Positions 1 to 8,405 of a DNA stretch of 64,000 nt are shown here, in pieces. Every line of letters begins with the position of its first letter. Within the stretch, counting starts at the first letter, position 1. The notes under the pieces were generated by a model. It had not been told where the DNA came from and did no database searches. It was given only the letters and a program-made list of their open reading frames with translations. The DNA is taken from positions 1-64,000 of the forward strand of contig JAKOTN010000159.1 of NCBI GenBank assembly GCA_029776255.1, written 5' to 3'. Source of the stretch: Pseudomonadota bacterium (GTDB lineage Bacteria; Pseudomonadota; Gammaproteobacteria; Burkholderiales; Rhodocyclaceae). The position numbers and the translations under genes were made by a program.

Positions 1-122
1 ATCGCGCCCAGAATCCCATCGACCACCACCCGCAGCTTCCTCAGCGGATGACTTGCCGGAATCCGCTCTTCCAGCGTCCGGTAGCTGAACATCGCAGGCT
101 GCGTCGTGTCGGGCCTTCTCAT
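1..122 (-). mobile_element. IS transposase, N-terminal fragment (runs off left edge)
   Basis: Reading the minus strand from an ATG at 122 gives about 40 residues starting MRRPDTTQPAMFSYRTLEER and continuing with IPASHPLRKLR and VVVDGILGA. The 'FSY.TLEERIP..HPLR..R..VD' pattern is the usual N-terminus of IS1182-like (IS5/IS1182-type) DDE transposases. The catalytic part would lie beyond the left edge. The sequence around 175-205 (ggggttttgagcagcctgtt) may hold the right terminal inverted repeat, but the other end is not visible. A longer plus-strand frame crossing this area is therefore not a real N-terminus of the next gene. I am fairly sure it is a transposase, less sure of the family. Confidence 0.72.
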
Positions 123-263
123 CTTTTTTCCATCTCGTTCAGGCAAGGTTCGAATTATCTCATCGGCGTAGCTGGGGCGGGGGTTTTGAGCAGCCTGTTA
201 AGCGTCAAGACCTTGGGCCTCGCCGCCAGGAAATCGACGCGCCTCCCGGCATTGTCCACGCAC

Positions 264-971
264 ATGCGCGGCCTTGCGGTTGCCGACGCGCCGGACGACG
301 ACCCGCCGTCGACCGGCGCCGAGCGCTCGGTGGTCGATGCCGTTCTCCCGGTCGGCGGCAACAAAACGCGGGTCAAGGTCGGTAGCGTCAGCGGCGGTCA
401 GGTGATCGGCACCCAGAACAATTACCGGAAAACCGTGCGAGGTCCGCGGACGCGCATCGAAGCCGGCGCGCAGGCGACGCTCAACACCGGCATCAGCGCC
501 GACACGGTGAAAATCGACCATCTCGTCATCCAGCAGGGACCGGTGGGCGCGGCCACTCCCGACGCGGCGCTCATCGAAGAAAAATTGCGCCTCGACGCGG
601 TGTTGCCGCGCACGGCGACGGTCGGCGAGGCTTTCGATCTGATGATCGCCGTGCGGCAGCCGGACGCGCCGCCGCTGAGCGTCGCCGACCTCGAACAGGT
701 CGTTTCCGCGCCAGGCAGCGTTTTTCGCCGCGAGAACAGTGAGTTGGTCAAATACCGCATCGAAGTGACCGGCGCGACGTTTACCATCGAACCGCGCTCG
801 TACCTCGTCAAGCTGCGGCCGCGCCAGAATTCGCAGCCGGTGACTTTTCAGGTAGTCGGCAGCAAGGCTGGCAGGCATTCGCTGCTGGTCAGCGCTTATC
901 AGGATGACGACAGTCTGGCCGCGCAGACGCGGCTGAGCATCGAATTGCAGGTCGCTGTCCAACCCGGCTGA
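264..971 (+). CDS. Unknown beta-rich protein, possibly 5'-truncated by the IS
   Basis: The open frame extends left to 48, but its first part overlaps the transposase, so I place the start at the ATG at 264 (about 235 residues). There is no signal peptide from this start. Residues about 35-95 are rich in G, T and N, with a GTQNNY motif and a TADTVKID-like repeat suggesting a beta-helical or repetitive linker. The last 120 residues alternate hydrophobic and polar positions (VGEAFDLMIAV, SYLVKLRP, GRHSLLVSAY) like a beta-sandwich. Such Gly/Asn linkers followed by a beta-sandwich occur in regulatory parts of bacterial conflict and CHAT-type proteins. That link is only a resemblance. The IS end may have removed the original N-terminal domain. 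No function is assigned. Confidence 0.5.
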   Translation: MRGLAVADAPDDDPPSTGAERSVVDAVLPVGGNKTRVKVGSVSGGQVIGTQNNYRKTVRGPRTRIEAGAQATLNTGISADTVKIDHLVIQQGPVGAATPDAALIEEKLRLDAVLPRTATVGEAFDLMIAVRQPDAPPLSVADLEQVVSAPGSVFRRENSELVKYRIEVTGATFTIEPRSYLVKLRPRQNSQPVTFQVVGSKAGRHSLLVSAYQDDDSLAAQTRLSIELQVAVQPG

Positions 972-1288
972 GTGGTGTTTGGCTGCAAGACATTGATTTT
1001 GAAGTGCGTGAGATGGGTTTGGCATTGCCGTCGAGGTGGTCGGAGAGGTCGTTCGGCATGCTGGTTTGTCCTCGCGAAACGGTGCAATATGACTTCCCTC
1101 GATAGTGAGGGAATGAAGGTGCGGAATCGGTCAAGAGGTTCAATCAGGCGACTTATCCGCGTAGCGGCTTCGTTCCACTCCCGCTCAACCGGACCGTGTA
1201 CCGCAGGCGTCCATCGGTGCACACGGACACGAGCGGCTAGCAAACTTTCGTTGGACAGTGTCTGACGCGACTCCGCGATGACTATTCC
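972..1288. other. Non-coding gap with one hairpin
   Basis: No convincing gene on either strand. A 7-bp perfect inverted repeat (ttccctc at 1094-1100, gagggaa at 1107-1113, loop gatagt) lies inside. It has no T-tract, so it is not an obvious terminator. Short frames here have poor codon use. Confidence 0.4.
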
Positions 1289-1605
1289 ATGCCGCCCAGA
1301 GTAGCTGGCATCTGGACCATTCTGCTTCTCGCGACGTCCTCGCTTCCGGCTGTGGCGTTCTTATCCGCGTGCTGGGGTAGCCGGCCGTCGTGCCCGGCGT
1401 GGTAGCGAACATCCTCGATTGGTTCCTGGAGCCCGGCCTCACGGTTTGGTGGTTCACTGCCGGTGGATTCTTCGAGGGTTTCCCGTCTGGCACTTCCAGC
1501 ATCGCTATCGTTTTTGCGGCGAACGTCGTGCTTTGGCTATCGTTCCTGCTCGTGGCCTTTGTCATGGTTCGCCACGCGTCGCGCCGTTTGCCACGACGGA
1601 AGTAG
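1289..1605 (+). pseudogene. Small membrane protein gene split by a frameshift
   Basis: An ATG at 1289 opens a frame reading MPPRVAGIWTILLLATSS and LPAVAFLSACWG, a good transmembrane helix, which stops at 1403-1405. A second frame, open from about 1381, continues with VVANILDWFLEPGLTVWWF and then a second helix (AIVFAANVVLWLSFLLVAF) and a basic tail RHASRRLPRRK ending at 1605. Joined by a single-base shift near 1380-1400, the two halves give one plausible small membrane protein of about 105 residues with at least two helices. No family is recognised. It could be a real pseudogene next to the IS scar or a sequencing error. Confidence 0.45.
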
Positions 1606-1690
1606 TTGCGTGTGGGGCAATGGCACGGCGCCGCCCAACGTGGGTTAGATGGTGTTCGCCAAGCGAGCCACGATCTGCTGTTACCTTTGA

Positions 1691-1987
1691 CCGCGGCGGT
1701 CTTCCGCGAAGACGCGTGGCGAGCGCCACACCCTGGACGACTGGCGGCAACGCGCGCTGTCAGCCGCCGACGATGCCTGGCGAACGCACCGGCGCCGTTT
1801 GAGCGGATTGCTGGAACTCCATGCGCTGCTCCTCGGAGACCGCGCGGTTGCCGATGTCTTGCTCGACCGCGTTCTCGCCTTGCCGGCGCGTCGCGGGCCG
1901 GAGGCGCCCGATTGGCTGCGGATTTTTTGCGACCTTACTCGCCGGCGCCGTTTAGCCAGCGCAAGGCGTCGCTCAGGCAGGTGTTGA
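1691..1987 (+). pseudogene. Probable C-terminal gene fragment, unknown
   Basis: A frame open from 1691 (just after a TGA) reads as an Ala/Leu-rich helical segment: TLDDWRQRALSAADDAWRTH, then LSGLLELHALLLGDRAVADV and APDWLRIFCDL. Its composition looks coding, but it has no good start and the region just upstream (FREDAWR) is in a neighbouring frame. I read it as the degraded tail of a lost gene. It runs convergently into the 3' end of the EAL/HDOD gene. Low confidence. Confidence 0.3.
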
Positions 1988-3179
1988 GCGCGTGCCGGTC
2001 AAGCCGGCCGGGTAGGGCGGAGAGCAGTTTGTCGCAGCCCGTGGCGTCGTCGCTGTCGAAACACTCCAGTAGCGCGAGATTGGTTCCCAGCAGACCATCG
2101 TGCGCGCGCAAGGCGGCTTCCACCTGTTTTTCGACGGCGATCTGCTGCAGGATCTCGGCGAGCGGCACGCCAAGCGCCGCCGGCATCATCGAGAGGATGC
2201 CGGTCAGGAAGGCCAGATCGGCCAGTTTGTGATCCTTGACCTGGCTCATGGTCAACAGCAGTTCCATCATCCGGCCGCGCAAAGCCGCCACCTGCAACAG
2301 CGGCGAACGCATCGGGTCATTCCCGGCCGATGGCGCCATCAGCAGCAGCGACAACCAGCGCTGCAGTTGGCGGCGCCCGAGCAGGGTGATGGCGTGACGC
2401 AAGGAGGTCACCGGCTGCGCCAGGCGGTTGCCGCGATGCCCGACCGAGTTGACCACCCGCAGCAGGTTGAGCGTCAACGCGGCTTCGTGCTTGAAGGCGT
2501 CTTCGATTTCCTTGGTGTCCACATCGCGTCCGACCAGATTGATCAGGCGGACCAGGGCCATTTGCGAGGCGGAGAGGCGGCGGTCCTTGACCACTTCCGC
2601 CTGCGCGAAATGCTGCCCTTGGTAGAGCTCGAAACCGAGGCTGTGGCAGAGTTCCATTTGCTGGCGATTGTCGACGTTTTGCGCCAGCAGTTTGATCGGC
2701 AGGTGTCGGAGCGAGCCGGCCAGATCGCCGATTTCCCGCTCGTCGGTGTTCCGCACATCGATTTCGACGACGTCGACCATCGGCAGCAACGGTCGGCTGT
2801 TGTCGTCGATGCCGCGGTAGCGGGTCAGCGCCAGCGCATAGCCGCGCGCGCGCAGACCGCGGCAACGCGTCAAGGTTTCAGGATCGGGAGGGCCGTCGAA
2901 CAGCAATTCGAGAACCACGCCTTCCGGCGGCAGCAACTCGATCGCCGGTTGTCGCAGAAAACCGGCGTCGATGCCGATGAAGGCGCTCTTGTTCCCCAGG
3001 GCGCTGCTCATGCCGAGTTCGGAATACGCGGCGCACAGCGGCCCGGCGGCGCCGCGGCGGCTTTGTGCCTGACCGTCGGCGCCGGCATGGAAGGAAAGTT
3101 GATAACCGGCCAGTTCCTGCTGCCGATCGAGGATCGGTTGCCTGAAAAGGAAGGCATCCTTGAAAGAGGAGTCAGTCAT
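1935..3179 (-). CDS. EAL-like/HDOD (YuxH-type) signalling protein
   Basis: About 414 residues. The N-terminal half (FLFRQPILDRQQELAGYQL) is the opening of the degenerate EAL fold of YuxH-family proteins. The EAL signature itself is replaced (VVLELLF), so c-di-GMP hydrolysis is unlikely. From about residue 200 the HDOD domain follows (LVRLINLVG, LTLNLLRVVNSVGHRGNRL, HAITLLGRRQLQRWLSLLLM). HDOD proteins usually act as scaffolds in chemotaxis, motility or stress signalling. The start was set at the MTDSSFKDAF methionine (3179), since upstream codons do not match the family. It lies 42 bp downstream of phosphomannomutase on the same strand. The target process cannot be told from sequence. Confidence 0.85.
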   Translation of the reverse strand: MTDSSFKDAFLFRQPILDRQQELAGYQLSFHAGADGQAQSRRGAAGPLCAAYSELGMSSALGNKSAFIGIDAGFLRQPAIELLPPEGVVLELLFDGPPDPETLTRCRGLRARGYALALTRYRGIDDNSRPLLPMVDVVEIDVRNTDEREIGDLAGSLRHLPIKLLAQNVDNRQQMELCHSLGFELYQGQHFAQAEVVKDRRLSASQMALVRLINLVGRDVDTKEIEDAFKHEAALTLNLLRVVNSVGHRGNRLAQPVTSLRHAITLLGRRQLQRWLSLLLMAPSAGNDPMRSPLLQVAALRGRMMELLLTMSQVKDHKLADLAFLTGILSMMPAALGVPLAEILQQIAVEKQVEAALRAHDGLLGTNLALLECFDSDDATGCDKLLSALPGRLDRHALNTCLSDALRWLNGAGE

Positions 3180-3221
3180 CGTCACCGAATTTCGCAAAGA
3201 ACAGTCGTGGATAATCAACGA

Positions 3222-4601
3222 TCAGAAGGGCAATTCAAGCCCCGGCCGCGCCTCGCGCAAAACACGCCGGAAATCGGCCTGTATGCGCGCCAGGGCATCA
3301 CTGTCGTCGGCCTCGAATCTTAACACCACCACCGGCGTCGTGTTCGACGGCCGTGCCAGGCCGAAACCGTCCACGTACTCGACGCGCAGGCCGTCGATGG
3401 TGACGATTTCGCGCGCGCCGGCGAAATGGGCGTGGCATCGCAAGTCCTCGATCAGCGCGAACGGTTCGCCCTCCCGCATGCCGATGTTCAGTTCCGGCGT
3501 CGAGCTGCTGTCCGGCAGCGATTTGAGCACGGCGTTGGCGTCGGCGGCGCGGGTGACGATTTCCAGCAGGCGGGCGCCGCCGTACAGTCCGTCGTCGAAG
3601 CCGAACCAGCGTTCCTTGAAAAACACATGGCCGCTCATTTCGCCACCCAGCGGCGCGCCGGTTTCGCGCAGTTTGGCCTTGATCAGCGCGTGGCCGGTTT
3701 TCCACATCAGCGGCTCGCCGCCGTGCTCGCGAATCCACGGCGCCAGGCGACGCGTGCATTTCACGTCGTAAATGATCCGCTGGCCGGGACAGCGCGCGAG
3801 AACATCGGCGGCGAAGAGCATCAACTGGCGATCCGGGTAGATGATCTCGCCATCCTTGGTGACCACGCCCAGACGGTCGCCGTCGCCGTCGAAGGCCAGA
3901 CCGATTTCGGCGTCGGTGTCGCGCAGGACCTTGATCAGGTCCTGCAGATTTTCCGGCTTCGACGGATCGGGGTGGTGGTTGGGAAAATTGCCGTCAACCT
4001 CGCAGAAAAGTTCGCGAACGTTGGCGCCGAGCGCCCGGAACAGGGTCGGCGCGATACCGCCGGCGACGCCGTTGCCGCAGTCGATGACGATCTTTATCGG
4101 TCGCGCCAGCCGCACATCGCCGGCGATCCGCGCCTGATAGGCGGCGCGGACATCGGCGCTGCCGGCTTGCCCGGCGCCATGACACAGATCGCCGGCATCG
4201 ACGCGCCGGCGAATGCTCTGGATGGCCTCGCCAGCCAGCGTTTCGCCGGCGACAACCATTTTCAGGCCGTTGTAGTCGGGCGGGTTGTGGCTGCCGGTGA
4301 CCGCCACGCAACTGTCGCAGCCGAGTTCGTGAGCGGCGAAATAGACCACCGGCGTCGGCACGCAGCCGATGTCGATGGTGTCGATGCCGGCCTGGCGGAT
4401 GCCTTCCATCAGCGCGGCGGACAGTTCGGGACCCGAGAGGCGTCCGTCCCGGCCGACGGCGATGGCGCGCTGACCGCGCTCGACCGCCAGCGACCCGAGA
4501 CCGTGTCCGATCCGGCGAACGATGTCGGCGGTCAGGGTGTTGCCGACGATGCCGCGAATGTCGTAAGCCTTGAAAATGTCCGGGGGCAGGGGAGCGCTCA
4601 T
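3222..4601 (-). CDS. algC: Phosphomannomutase/phosphoglucomutase
   Basis: 459 residues, typical for the AlgC/ManB branch of the alpha-D-phosphohexomutase superfamily, which interconverts hexose 6- and 1-phosphates for GDP-mannose, LPS core and exopolysaccharide. The start MSAPLPPDIFKAYDIRGIVG matches the family N-terminus. The phosphoserine loop VTGSHNPPDYNGLK is near residue 105, the metal loop DGDGDRLGV near 240, and the sugar-binding GGEMSGHVFF near 325. The gene lies one base downstream of the yheT-like gene, with the waaF cluster farther upstream. A distinction between AlgC and CpsG activities is not possible from sequence. Confidence 0.92.
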   Translation of the reverse strand: MSAPLPPDIFKAYDIRGIVGNTLTADIVRRIGHGLGSLAVERGQRAIAVGRDGRLSGPELSAALMEGIRQAGIDTIDIGCVPTPVVYFAAHELGCDSCVAVTGSHNPPDYNGLKMVVAGETLAGEAIQSIRRRVDAGDLCHGAGQAGSADVRAAYQARIAGDVRLARPIKIVIDCGNGVAGGIAPTLFRALGANVRELFCEVDGNFPNHHPDPSKPENLQDLIKVLRDTDAEIGLAFDGDGDRLGVVTKDGEIIYPDRQLMLFAADVLARCPGQRIIYDVKCTRRLAPWIREHGGEPLMWKTGHALIKAKLRETGAPLGGEMSGHVFFKERWFGFDDGLYGGARLLEIVTRAADANAVLKSLPDSSSTPELNIGMREGEPFALIEDLRCHAHFAGAREIVTIDGLRVEYVDGFGLARPSNTTPVVVLRFEADDSDALARIQADFRRVLREARPGLELPF

Positions 4602-4602
4602 G

Positions 4603-5601
4603 TCAAACCTCGTGCTGAAAAAAATGGAAAATGCGTTGCGGTAGCCAGTCGAGTCGGCCTGGCAGGCTGCCGGTGACGAAACCGACATGGCCGCCTTGGC
4701 GTGGAAATTGAATACGCACCGCCTCGGCGACCTGCGCCGGTGTCGGCAAGGCCAGGGCCGGCAGAAAAGGATCGTTCCGGGCATTGAGCAGCAGGGTGGG
4801 TAAACGGATGCCGGTCAGCCACGGCTTGCTCGACGCGCGTCGCCAGTAGTCGTCGGCGCCGCTGAAGCCGTGCAGCGGCGCGGTCACCGCGTCGTCGAAT
4901 TCATACAGATTGCTGGCGGCGCGCATCCGCCGTTCGTCGAACAACCGCGGATAGCGTTGCAGCTTCTCGGCGGCGTTGCGTTTGAGCGTGTGCAGAAAAT
5001 GGCGGGTATAGACGCGGTTGAAGCCGCGCGCCAGTTGATGGCCGCAGGCGGCGAGGTCGAGCGGCGCGCTGATCGCCGCCGCGCCGCTCAGGCGCTTGCC
5101 GGCGTCTTCCCGTTGTTCGCCAAGCCATTTGAGCAGCGCGTTGCCCCCCAACGAGACGCCGACGGCGTAACGCGGCCGGTCGGGGAAGAGATCGAGTAGG
5201 CGGCGCAGAATCCAGTCGATTTCCTGACTGTCGCCGGAATGGTAGGCGCGCGGCAGACGATTGCTCTCGCCCGAGCAGCCACGAAAATTGACCACCGCGC
5301 CGGTCCAGCCGAGCGCGGTGGCGGCGCGCATCAGGGCGATGGCGTAATAGCTGCTGGAACTGCCTTCCAGGCCGTGGAACAGAACCAGCAATGGTGCGGG
5401 CGGCGACAGCGTTTTCGTTGGCGGTGGCGGTTCCGCGCCGAGCAGTGGCGGAGTGGTGTTCCAGTCGAGGTCGATGAAGTCGCCATCCGGGGTTTCCCAG
5501 CGCTGCCGGTGATAGGGCAGCGGATCGGGCCGAATCAGCAACGGGTAGATGGTCTGGGCGTGGCCACCGGGCAGCCAGGCGGGGGCGCGGTATTCGGTCA
5601 A
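4603..5601 (-). CDS. YheT-family alpha/beta hydrolase
   Basis: 332 residues beginning MTEYRAPAWLPGGHAQTIYP, the characteristic opening of the YheT/ABHD family. The oxyanion region LVLFHGLEGSSSS is near residue 72, and the nucleophile elbow GVSLGGNALLKWL carries the catalytic Ser near residue 145. A late acidic residue (ARNDPFLPA) and His (GGHVGFV) complete a Ser-Asp-His triad. Members are cytoplasmic or membrane-associated carboxylesterases of uncertain physiological substrate. The start overlaps the preceding gene by four bases, so the two are translationally coupled. Confident family call, function open. Confidence 0.9.
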   Translation of the reverse strand: MTEYRAPAWLPGGHAQTIYPLLIRPDPLPYHRQRWETPDGDFIDLDWNTTPPLLGAEPPPPTKTLSPPAPLLVLFHGLEGSSSSYYAIALMRAATALGWTGAVVNFRGCSGESNRLPRAYHSGDSQEIDWILRRLLDLFPDRPRYAVGVSLGGNALLKWLGEQREDAGKRLSGAAAISAPLDLAACGHQLARGFNRVYTRHFLHTLKRNAAEKLQRYPRLFDERRMRAASNLYEFDDAVTAPLHGFSGADDYWRRASSKPWLTGIRLPTLLLNARNDPFLPALALPTPAQVAEAVRIQFPRQGGHVGFVTGSLPGRLDWLPQRIFHFFQHEV

Positions 5602-6041
5602 TGCAGGGTCCGCGGCGCGTTCTCGTCGTCGCTGTCGCCACCGTCGCCCGGTTTGTTGTCGGCGGCGGTCGATGAATGATGGGCGACCAGCCGCCAGCCG
5701 CTGGCGCCACGCTGAAAGACATTGGTGGACAGCAAGGGCACGTGCGGTTGCTGTTCATCGCCGATGTGCAGGGTTTCGACGACGTTATGCACGGCCATCA
5801 ACATGCCGTGCCAGCGCTGGCTACCCGATAGTCGCACCGACAGACGCGGATTGTTGGCGAAAATGCCGCGCCAGCTTTCGCGGATGGCGTTGGCGCCGGT
5901 CAGCCGTTGGCCGGTCGGGTGGATGCAGACGATTTCTTCGTCATCCGACCAGACGCTCATCAGGGCGTTCAGATCGCCGCGTGCGATGGCGTCGTAGAAC
6001 GCCGCTTCGACGTCCTCGGGGCTGGGGAAAACGACGATCAT
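5598..6041 (-). CDS. SnoaL/NTF2-like protein
   Basis: 147 residues with the cone-shaped NTF2-like fold pattern: PEDVEAAFYDAIARGDLNAL then MSVWSDDEEIVCIHPTG, AIRESWRGIF, VHNVVETL and a closing WRLVAHHSS. This is the DUF4440/SnoaL-like group of small stand-alone proteins, widespread in proteobacteria and thought to bind small ligands or act as simple isomerases. Start and stop overlap neighbours by four bases on both sides (waaF upstream, yheT-like downstream), so it is in the same operon. No catalytic assignment is possible. Confidence 0.8.
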   Translation of the reverse strand: MIVVFPSPEDVEAAFYDAIARGDLNALMSVWSDDEEIVCIHPTGQRLTGANAIRESWRGIFANNPRLSVRLSGSQRWHGMLMAVHNVVETLHIGDEQQPHVPLLSTNVFQRGASGWRLVAHHSSTAADNKPGDGGDSDDENAPRTLH

Positions 6042-7054
6042 TTCGGCGTCCCGGTCGGACAGGCGTCAAGGACCTGTCGCGGCGTCAATTTTTCGAGGCA
6101 ATCGAGATGGCCCAGCGGGCATTCGCGCTCGAAGCAGGGACTGCACGCCAGCCGCAGACTGATCACCCGCGCGCGTTCCGACAGCGGCGGCGTGAAACCG
6201 GGCGACGACGAGCCATAAACGGCCACCAGCGGCCTTCCCAGCGCGGCGGCGACATGCATCAGGCCGGAATCGTTGCAGACCACGAACGAGGCGCGGGCCA
6301 GGAGATCGATCGCCTGTGCCAGCGAGGTGGCACCGCACAGATTGCGCATGGTCTGGGGCGCGCGTGCGCCGCGAACGATTTCGTCGGCGACCGGCTGGTC
6401 TTTCGGCGAACCAAGCAGCCAGATCGCGTAGCCTTGTTCGGCAAGGGCGTCGGCCAGGGTCGCGAAATGGCGGGTCGGCCAGCGCTTGGCGGGACCGTAC
6501 TCGGCGCCGGGGCAGAAAACGGCCAGTTTTTCGGGATCTGGCAGCGCCAGTGCGGCCAGGGTGGCGGCACGCTGTTCGTCGGTGGAGCGCAATCGTGGCG
6601 GTGGCACTGGTCGCGGCAGTGCCGCGCCCGGCGCTTCCGCCAATTGAGCGAAGCGCTCGACCATCAGCGGCAGCAGGGCCTTGTCCAGCACATGGCGGCG
6701 ATTGATCAGCCCATAACGTTTTTCGCCGACGAAGCCGATGCGTTCGGGGATGTCGGCGAAAAACGGAATCAGCGCCGATTTGATCGAGTTGGGCAGCACA
6801 TAGGCGCGCTGGTAAGCACCCCGCGCCAACTGGCGGGCGACGCGGTGACGGGCCTTCAAGGACAATTCGCCGTGTGCGAAAGGGCTGTCGAAAAGTTGCC
6901 CGATTTCCGGCATGCGTTGCAAAACGGGGGCGACCCAGCGTGGCGCCAGCGCGTCGAGTTGTAGACCGGGTGTCCGCTCGTGCAGACGCATGAACAGCGG
7001 TTGGGCCAGCACGGTGTCGCCGATCCACGAGGGGGCGACGATAAGGGCCTTCAA
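6038..7054 (-). CDS. waaF: ADP-heptose:LPS heptosyltransferase II
   Basis: 338 residues opening MKALIVAPSWIGDTVLAQPL, the glycosyltransferase family 9 N-terminus of WaaF/RfaF. The nucleotide-sugar site FCPGAEYGPAKRWP lies around residue 175, and the C-terminal signature NDSGLMHVAAALGRPLVAVY near 265. WaaF adds the second heptose to the inner core of lipopolysaccharide on the cytoplasmic side of the inner membrane. Its tail has a Cys-rich segment (LACSPCFERECPLGH) usual for this group. It leads the minus-strand run waaF, NTF2-like, yheT-like, algC, an envelope-carbohydrate context that fits algC. Confidence 0.93.
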   Translation of the reverse strand: MKALIVAPSWIGDTVLAQPLFMRLHERTPGLQLDALAPRWVAPVLQRMPEIGQLFDSPFAHGELSLKARHRVARQLARGAYQRAYVLPNSIKSALIPFFADIPERIGFVGEKRYGLINRRHVLDKALLPLMVERFAQLAEAPGAALPRPVPPPRLRSTDEQRAATLAALALPDPEKLAVFCPGAEYGPAKRWPTRHFATLADALAEQGYAIWLLGSPKDQPVADEIVRGARAPQTMRNLCGATSLAQAIDLLARASFVVCNDSGLMHVAAALGRPLVAVYGSSSPGFTPPLSERARVISLRLACSPCFERECPLGHLDCLEKLTPRQVLDACPTGTPK

Positions 7055-7111
7055 GATCGGGCCTTCATGATCGATCCGTTGGCTACCGGGCGGTAGCCGC
7101 CGCAGCGAAGA

Positions 7112-7309
7112 TCAGTGATGTCCCTTCGGCAGGCCACCCTTGAGCACATAGTGGGCGCTGCAGTAGGGACAGACGACCTCGCCGGTATGGGCGACGTCGA
7201 GAAATACGCGCGGATGCCTTGCCCAGAGCGGCGCGTCCTTGGTCGGGCAATGCAGCGGCAGGTCGTGAGCGGTGACCTCGATGGTTTTCTGCGGGGCGTT
7301 TTGCGACAT
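7112..7309 (-). CDS. CHCC zinc-finger domain protein
   Basis: 65 residues. Ligands are C18 (LHCPTKD), H27 (RHPRVFLD) and the CPYCSAHYVL pair near residues 47-50, the zf-CHCC pattern also found in the 13-kDa complex I accessory subunit. In betaproteobacteria this small protein regularly sits between ilvE and waaF, as it does here. Its role is unknown. It ends with the short tail LPKGHH typical for the group. Confidence 0.88.
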   Translation of the reverse strand: MSQNAPQKTIEVTAHDLPLHCPTKDAPLWARHPRVFLDVAHTGEVVCPYCSAHYVLKGGLPKGHH

Positions 7310-7378
7310 GATGGCGACCTTGCGAGCGGAGGTTGGACGTGACGGGCGTGGGTGGGCGGCGAGAGGCGTGCGACCCTT

Positions 7379-8299
7379 CTACACGTAGGCGAGCCAGTCG
7401 GCATGCGCCGGCACGCGGCCATTCACGCAGTCGAAGAACAGGCTCTGAATGCGGGTGGTGATCGGTCCGCGATGGCCGGCGCCGATCTGGCGGTTATCGA
7501 GTTCGCGGATCGGCGTCACTTCGGCGGCGGTGCCGGTGAAGAACGCTTCGTCGGCGCAATACACTTCGTCGCGGGTGATTCGCTTTTCGATCACGCGCAG
7601 GCCGAGTTCGTCGGCCAGTTGCAACACCGAGGCGCGGGTGATGCCTTCGAGACAGGAGGTGAGATCGGGCGTGTAGAGCGTGCCTTTCTTGACGATGAAG
7701 ATGTTTTCGCCGGCGCCCTCGGCGACATAGCCGTCAACGTCGAGCAGCAGGGCTTCATCGTAGCCGTCGTGCGCCACTTCCTGGTGGGCGAGAATCGAGT
7801 TGGTGTAGGTGCCGACCGATTTCGAGCGGCACATGTTGATGTTCACATGATGGCGGGTAAACGACGAGGTCTTGACCCGGATGCCTTTTTCCATGCCCTC
7901 GGCGCCGAGGTAGGCGCCCCACGGCCAGGCGGCGATGGCGACATGCGTGCTGATCGAGGTGGCGGCGATGCCCATGGCTTCCGAGCCGTAGAAGACGATC
8001 GGCCGGATGTAGCAGGATTCCAGCGCATTGGCGCGGACAACCTCTTTTTGCGCTTCGAGCAGTGTTTCCTTGTCGTAAGGCATCTTCATCTGGAAGATGT
8101 AGGCGGAATTGAACAGCCGCTCGGTATGGTCCTGGAGGCGGAAGATGGCGGTGCCCCGGTCGGCCTTGTAGGCGCGGACGCCCTCGAACACGCCCATGCC
8201 GTAGTGCAGGGTGTGCGTCAGCACGTGGGTGGTCGCCGAACGCCACGGCACCAGCTTGCCGTCGTACCAGATGAATCCGTCGCGGTCCGCCATCGACAT
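7379..8299 (-). CDS. ilvE: Branched-chain amino acid aminotransferase
   Basis: 306 residues, the usual IlvE length. The start MSMADRDGFIWYDGKLV at 8299 is preceded by GAGGGAAC; the open frame continues upstream to 8503 but without family similarity. The PLP-binding lysine lies in MCRSKSVGTYTNSILA. Fold-type IV features include LLDVDGYVAEGAGENIFIVK and LEGITRASVLQLADELG. It catalyses the last step of Leu, Ile and Val synthesis in the cytoplasm. The first gene of its run, it is divergent from the Nudix gene with about 106 bp between starts, which must hold both promoters. Confidence 0.95.
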   Translation of the reverse strand: MSMADRDGFIWYDGKLVPWRSATTHVLTHTLHYGMGVFEGVRAYKADRGTAIFRLQDHTERLFNSAYIFQMKMPYDKETLLEAQKEVVRANALESCYIRPIVFYGSEAMGIAATSISTHVAIAAWPWGAYLGAEGMEKGIRVKTSSFTRHHVNINMCRSKSVGTYTNSILAHQEVAHDGYDEALLLDVDGYVAEGAGENIFIVKKGTLYTPDLTSCLEGITRASVLQLADELGLRVIEKRITRDEVYCADEAFFTGTAAEVTPIRELDNRQIGAGHRGPITTRIQSLFFDCVNGRVPAHADWLAYV

Positions 8300-8405
8300 G
8301 GTCTGTTCCCTCTCAGCCGGAAATTTCAAAGCGGAAATTCTAGCCGATTTCGCCTCCCGGTTGGCGGTAAAATGGCGCTTTTGACCGATCCGCGAGGTCT
8401 TTGCC

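Noticed and set aside
2100-3323. Long plus-strand frame opposite the EAL/HDOD gene
   Set aside because: Gln/Arg/Asp-rich translation with no family pattern; it mirrors a well-supported minus-strand gene, as expected in GC-rich DNA.
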